NCBI GenBank assembly: GCA_944391715.1 | Contig: CALXUP010000001.1 | Coordinates: 36,676 to 100,675 of the forward strand | Direction of reading: 5' to 3' | DNA: 64,000 bases | Source of the DNA: an uncultured Alphaproteobacteria bacterium | GTDB lineage: Bacteria; Pseudomonadota; Alphaproteobacteria; RF32; CAG-239 | Shown here: positions 61,645 through 64,000 of the stretch, piece by piece | Layout of the letters: each line of letters opens with the position of its first letter | How positions within the stretch are numbered: position 1 is the first letter of the stretch | Position numbers and translations under genes: made by a program | The notes under the pieces: model-generated | Told to the model about the DNA's origin: nothing | Database searches by the model: none | The model's input: the letters and a program-made list of their open reading frames with translations, nothing else

Positions 61645-61817
61645 TGGATTTCTCCGATGATAGTTTCATGATGATTTTTATCCAGTTTGACAATGTATTT
61701 TTTTCCGTCGGCTTCTTCTTTTATAAGCCGTCCGTTTTCTTCATAATATTGCGGATAAGTGTCAATTTTTATCTTTCCGTCAAGCCGGACGAATTTTCTT
61801 TTAAAATATTCAAACAT
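61641..61817 (-). CDS. 58-residue partner of the zeta-like kinase (putative antitoxin)
   Basis: MFEYFKRKFVRLDGKIKIDT..., charged, Lys/Glu-rich, with no TM or signal. Good AAGGAA site before ATG 61817, and stop overlapping the kinase start by ATGA. It reads as a beta-rich small protein (KIKIDTYPQYYEENGRLIKE, KKYIVKLDKNHHETIIGEI) with no recognised family. Antitoxin identity is inferred only from its place and size. Confidence 0.6.
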   Translation of the reverse strand: MFEYFKRKFVRLDGKIKIDTYPQYYEENGRLIKEEADGKKYIVKLDKNHHETIIGEIQ

Positions 61818-61889
61818 TGCAATTTCCTTGATTTATGAGGAAGATTTATCATAAGTTTTTTTATTTTTCAAGAAGTTTTTGACAAAAAA

Positions 61890-62732
61890 TTAAAATAGTT
61901 TGGCTAATTGCAGATATTGAGCGGGAGTCAGCTGTTCTGCACGGAATGTTTCCGGAATTTGAAGTTGCTGCAGCTTTTCTTTTATGCCGGGCAGGGATTT
62001 TAAGCTCTGGCGAATCATTTTTCGGCGTTGTCCAAAAGCCAGAGCCGTTATTTTTTCGATTTTTGTTATTTCTTCTTGGCTGATATTGCTATGGAGCGGC
62101 TGAAAAAGCAAAACGGTCGACCATATTTTAGGAGCCGGAACAAAACAGTTCGGGTTGAGCTCAAAAAGGCGCTCTATGCGGCACTGGAGCTGTGAGAGAA
62201 CAGAAATACGCCCATAGTCTTTGCAGTTTGTCGGGGCGCATATCCGATCGGCGACTTCTTTTTGAAACATTAAGGTCAGGCTTGAAAAGTTTTCTATCTG
62301 TTTCAGCCAGCCGGTCAGCAACGGAACAGAAATGTTATATGGCAGATTGCTGACAATATTGCGCGGAGCGGAGCCTTTTTCGGCAAAATTTATTTTCATT
62401 GCATCGCCGTTGATGATTTCCAGCCGTTCTCCGACAATTTTTTTTAAATCGTTCATAATTTCAATGCAGCGTTCATCCATTTCAACAACGGTCAGTTTTT
62501 GCGGATCGGCCTCAAGAACGGCACGGGTCAGGCCTCCGGGGCCGGGGCCGACTTCAAAAACATATTCTCCGGAAAAATCTTTTTTATTTTGTTTTTCCAG
62601 AGAAAGGCGGATGATTTTGTCGGTGATATTGCGGTCCAGCAGAAAATTCTGCCCCAAGGCCTTTTTGGCCATCAGACCGTGAGATTCGACAGTTTCGCGC
62701 AAAGACGGCAGAGAATCGGGCAGCAGCGTCAT
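61890..62732 (-). CDS. rsmA: 16S rRNA (adenine1518/1519-N6)-dimethyltransferase
   Basis: KsgA, 280 aa. MAKKALGQNFLLDRNITDKI, FEVGPGPGGLTRAVLE (SAM), VVEMDERCIEIM, and the catalytic NLPYNISVPLLTGWL are typical. The C-terminal helical domain ends TPAQYLQLAKLF. ATG 62732 starts 1 bp after the surA stop, so it is coupled to it. Gene order lptD-surA-rsmA is the proteobacterial standard (pdxA between them is missing). Confidence 0.95.
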   Translation of the reverse strand: MTLLPDSLPSLRETVESHGLMAKKALGQNFLLDRNITDKIIRLSLEKQNKKDFSGEYVFEVGPGPGGLTRAVLEADPQKLTVVEMDERCIEIMNDLKKIVGERLEIINGDAMKINFAEKGSAPRNIVSNLPYNISVPLLTGWLKQIENFSSLTLMFQKEVADRICAPTNCKDYGRISVLSQLQCRIERLFELNPNCFVPAPKIWSTVLLFQPLHSNISQEEITKIEKITALAFGQRRKMIRQSLKSLPGIKEKLQQLQIPETFRAEQLTPAQYLQLAKLF

Positions 62733-62733
62733 T

Positions 62734-63663
62734 TTAGTTCCTGATGTCTATGACGGCCTGTGTCCGGAGTTCGGCCAGGTATTGCCGAGATGTTTCTTCC
62801 ATTCTCTGATTTTGAAGATAATTGATGATTTCTTCTCTTGTCGGCATTTGCGGTTTGTCTTTTTTGGGATCAAATACCTTATCCAGTTTGAAGATAAAAT
62901 ATCCGTCAGCATAGGCAATCGGGTCGGATATTTCTCCTTCTTTGAGGCTGTTGAGGGCGGTTTCAATCGGAACGTTTAATTTGCCGTAATTGACCCAGCC
63001 GAGTTTGCCGCCGCTTGAAGCCGTCGGGCTTTCGGAAAACTGCATGGCATAAAGTTCAAAACGCGGGTCTTTTCGCAGGTTGTCTACCAGATCCTGAATG
63101 TTTTTGGCGTGTTCTTTTTTGATGAATATTTCCGAAATAAAATATTTGGGGGTTGTTAAGTCTTTTTTGGCGTCTTCCATGGCCTTGTTGATTTCCGTCT
63201 GAGTCAGGCTGTTTCCCATCATTTTACGTCGGACAAGGCGGCTCCAGGCAAGGTCGGCTTTGGCCTGATTGCGGAAAGTCTCATAGCTGATGCCTGCCTC
63301 CCGCAGGATGCTTTTCATTTGTCCTTCCGGGATTTTGTTGTTTTTTTCAAAGAGGCTGATAGAGCCGCTGACTTCTTTGTCCGTAACCTGAATGTCATTC
63401 TTTTCTGCGGATTGCAGTTTTATTTTTTCATCAATGGCGCTGTTCAGAACCCTTTCCAAAATCATATTCTGAGTGTGTTCGTTAAACGGGATTTTGGTGG
63501 TCAGGAGAAAAAGCTTGAGCTGGTTTTGGAAATCTGCCGAACTGATGATTTCATCATTAACGGTAGCAACAATTTTCAAAGATTGCTGCGGTTTGGCATA
63601 AAGTTCGGAAGTTGCGCCGAAAACGGCAATCAGAGCTGCAAGGAAAATTTTGGATAGTTTCAT
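62734..63663 (-). CDS. surA: Periplasmic chaperone / PPIase SurA
   Basis: 309 aa. Signal peptide SKIFLAALIAVFGATSELYA, SurA N-terminal chaperone domain (IVATVNDEIISSADFQNQLKLF, ILERVLNSAIDEKIKLQSA), and one parvulin domain (YFISEIFIKKEHAK, FSESPTASSGGKLGWVNYGKL, EGEISDPIAYADGYFIFKLD). E. coli SurA has two parvulin domains; this has one, which is common in Alphaproteobacteria. Guides outer-membrane proteins such as LptD to the Bam complex. Confidence 0.93.
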   Translation of the reverse strand: MKLSKIFLAALIAVFGATSELYAKPQQSLKIVATVNDEIISSADFQNQLKLFLLTTKIPFNEHTQNMILERVLNSAIDEKIKLQSAEKNDIQVTDKEVSGSISLFEKNNKIPEGQMKSILREAGISYETFRNQAKADLAWSRLVRRKMMGNSLTQTEINKAMEDAKKDLTTPKYFISEIFIKKEHAKNIQDLVDNLRKDPRFELYAMQFSESPTASSGGKLGWVNYGKLNVPIETALNSLKEGEISDPIAYADGYFIFKLDKVFDPKKDKPQMPTREEIINYLQNQRMEETSRQYLAELRTQAVIDIRN

Positions 63664-63675
63664 CTGAGGTCTCCT

Positions 63676-64000
63676 TTATTTTTGGGTTCCGGCTCCGCCC
63701 AGGGTTTTTAAGAAGAAGTTGACGCTGATTTCAAAATCTCCGTCATAATCCGGGCTGTCAGCATTGTTTCTGTCTGCGACAATCGATAAGGCAAAACATT
63801 CGTCTTCATAAGTGAGCATACCGCCGTGTTCAAGCGAAAAGCTGCCTTCGGCCAAATCCTGACGGTTGTACAGACTGAGCGACCAGTCTCTGGTGAGGTC
63901 CATGCGTACACCTGTATATAATTCTTTTCTTTCGCCGTACAAGGATGACGAGGTGTTGTCATTGTTGTAATCTTTCAGGAAAATGTAAGAAACATACATT
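63676..64000 (-). CDS. lptD: LPS-assembly protein LptD, 3' end (partial)
   Basis: The frame reaches the right edge, so the ~107 residues here are the last beta-strands of the barrel: alternating polar and aromatic residues (GERKELYTGVRMDLTRDWSLSLYNRQDLAEG, GDFEISVNFFLKTLGGAGTQ). Position directly upstream of surA supports LptD, the outer-membrane translocon for lipopolysaccharide. The ATG at 63999 is almost surely internal. Confidence 0.85.
   Translation of the reverse strand, partial: MYVSYIFLKDYNNDNTSSSLYGERKELYTGVRMDLTRDWSLSLYNRQDLAEGSFSLEHGGMLTYEDECFALSIVADRNNADSPDYDGDFEISVNFFLKTLGGAGTQK

Overview
The window is one contiguous piece of an AT-rich alphaproteobacterial chromosome around its replication origin. 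Gene content and order support this: dnaX-ybaB-recR, mnmE/mnmG/rsmG-parA-parB, rho, coaE-dnaQ-secB-Tim44-like-mltA-smr, a Mic60-like/HemY pair, hslVU-hemW, lptD-surA-rsmA, a flavin-dependent thymidylate synthase, a short HPr kinase and an alphaproteobacterial-type Mla transporter. GANTC sites and TTAA-N7-TTAA boxes in regulatory positions fit a CcrM/CtrA-type cell cycle circuit. The Cys-rich secreted protein, the possible effector-like gene and the abundant palindromic repeats suggest a host-associated (perhaps gut) lineage, but that part is inference.

Layout. 1-3.8 kb: a partial periplasmic-binding-fold protein, the 4.5S RNA gene, dnaX (with two A9 tracts), ybaB, recR, pgpA. 3.8-4.9 kb: dispersed repeats, then a promoter, structured RNA and broken small ORF on the minus strand. 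4.9-10.6 kb (minus): mlaE-mlaF-radA-cvpA and nuclease-tsaE-hprK. 10.7-15.8 kb: thyX, a LonB-like protease, a TPR protein, a small Cys-rich FTR-like protein. 15.8-27.3 kb (minus): parB, parA, rsmG, a PHP phosphatase, a MurA-like enzyme, three tandem HD phosphohydrolases, mnmG, repeats, a second structured RNA plus intact 29-aa ORF, mnmE; parS sites lie inside rsmG and mnmG, with a near-match in an HD gene. 27.5-30 kb: a HAD phosphatase, rho, and the probable oriC at about 29.56-29.95 kb. Genes mostly point away from it on both sides.

30-41.4 kb (mostly plus): coaE, dnaQ, an unknown gene, secB, Tim44-like, mltA, smr, nth, tsaD, Mic60-like, HemY-like, and an ADP-dependent sugar kinase. 41.4-43 kb: a hairpin element and two unknown genes, one weakly resembling YopJ-family enzymes. 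43-47 kb: rbfA-truB-rpsO-pnp. 47-49.3 kb: gene-poor, with palindromic elements, a GANTC cluster and small membrane ORFs. 49.4-58.8 kb: rplY (short), pth, ychF, trmL, ampG-like, hslVU, hemW (carrying an in-frame palindromic insert), a multispanning transporter, aroK. 58.8-64 kb: a small membrane protein, xerD, a Cys-rich secreted protein, a zeta-like kinase with a 58-aa upstream partner, rsmA, surA, and the end of lptD.

Most genes are housekeeping: replication, segregation, tRNA modification, RNA decay, ribosome assembly and envelope biogenesis. The strongest candidates for something undescribed are the two paralogous loci with a promoter, structured RNA, terminator and MGKFYYHT small ORF. After these come the hairpin elements with a GTAC...GTAC apex (one inside hemW) and the mini-element nested in other palindromes. 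No tRNA, rRNA, CRISPR array or transposase was recognised.
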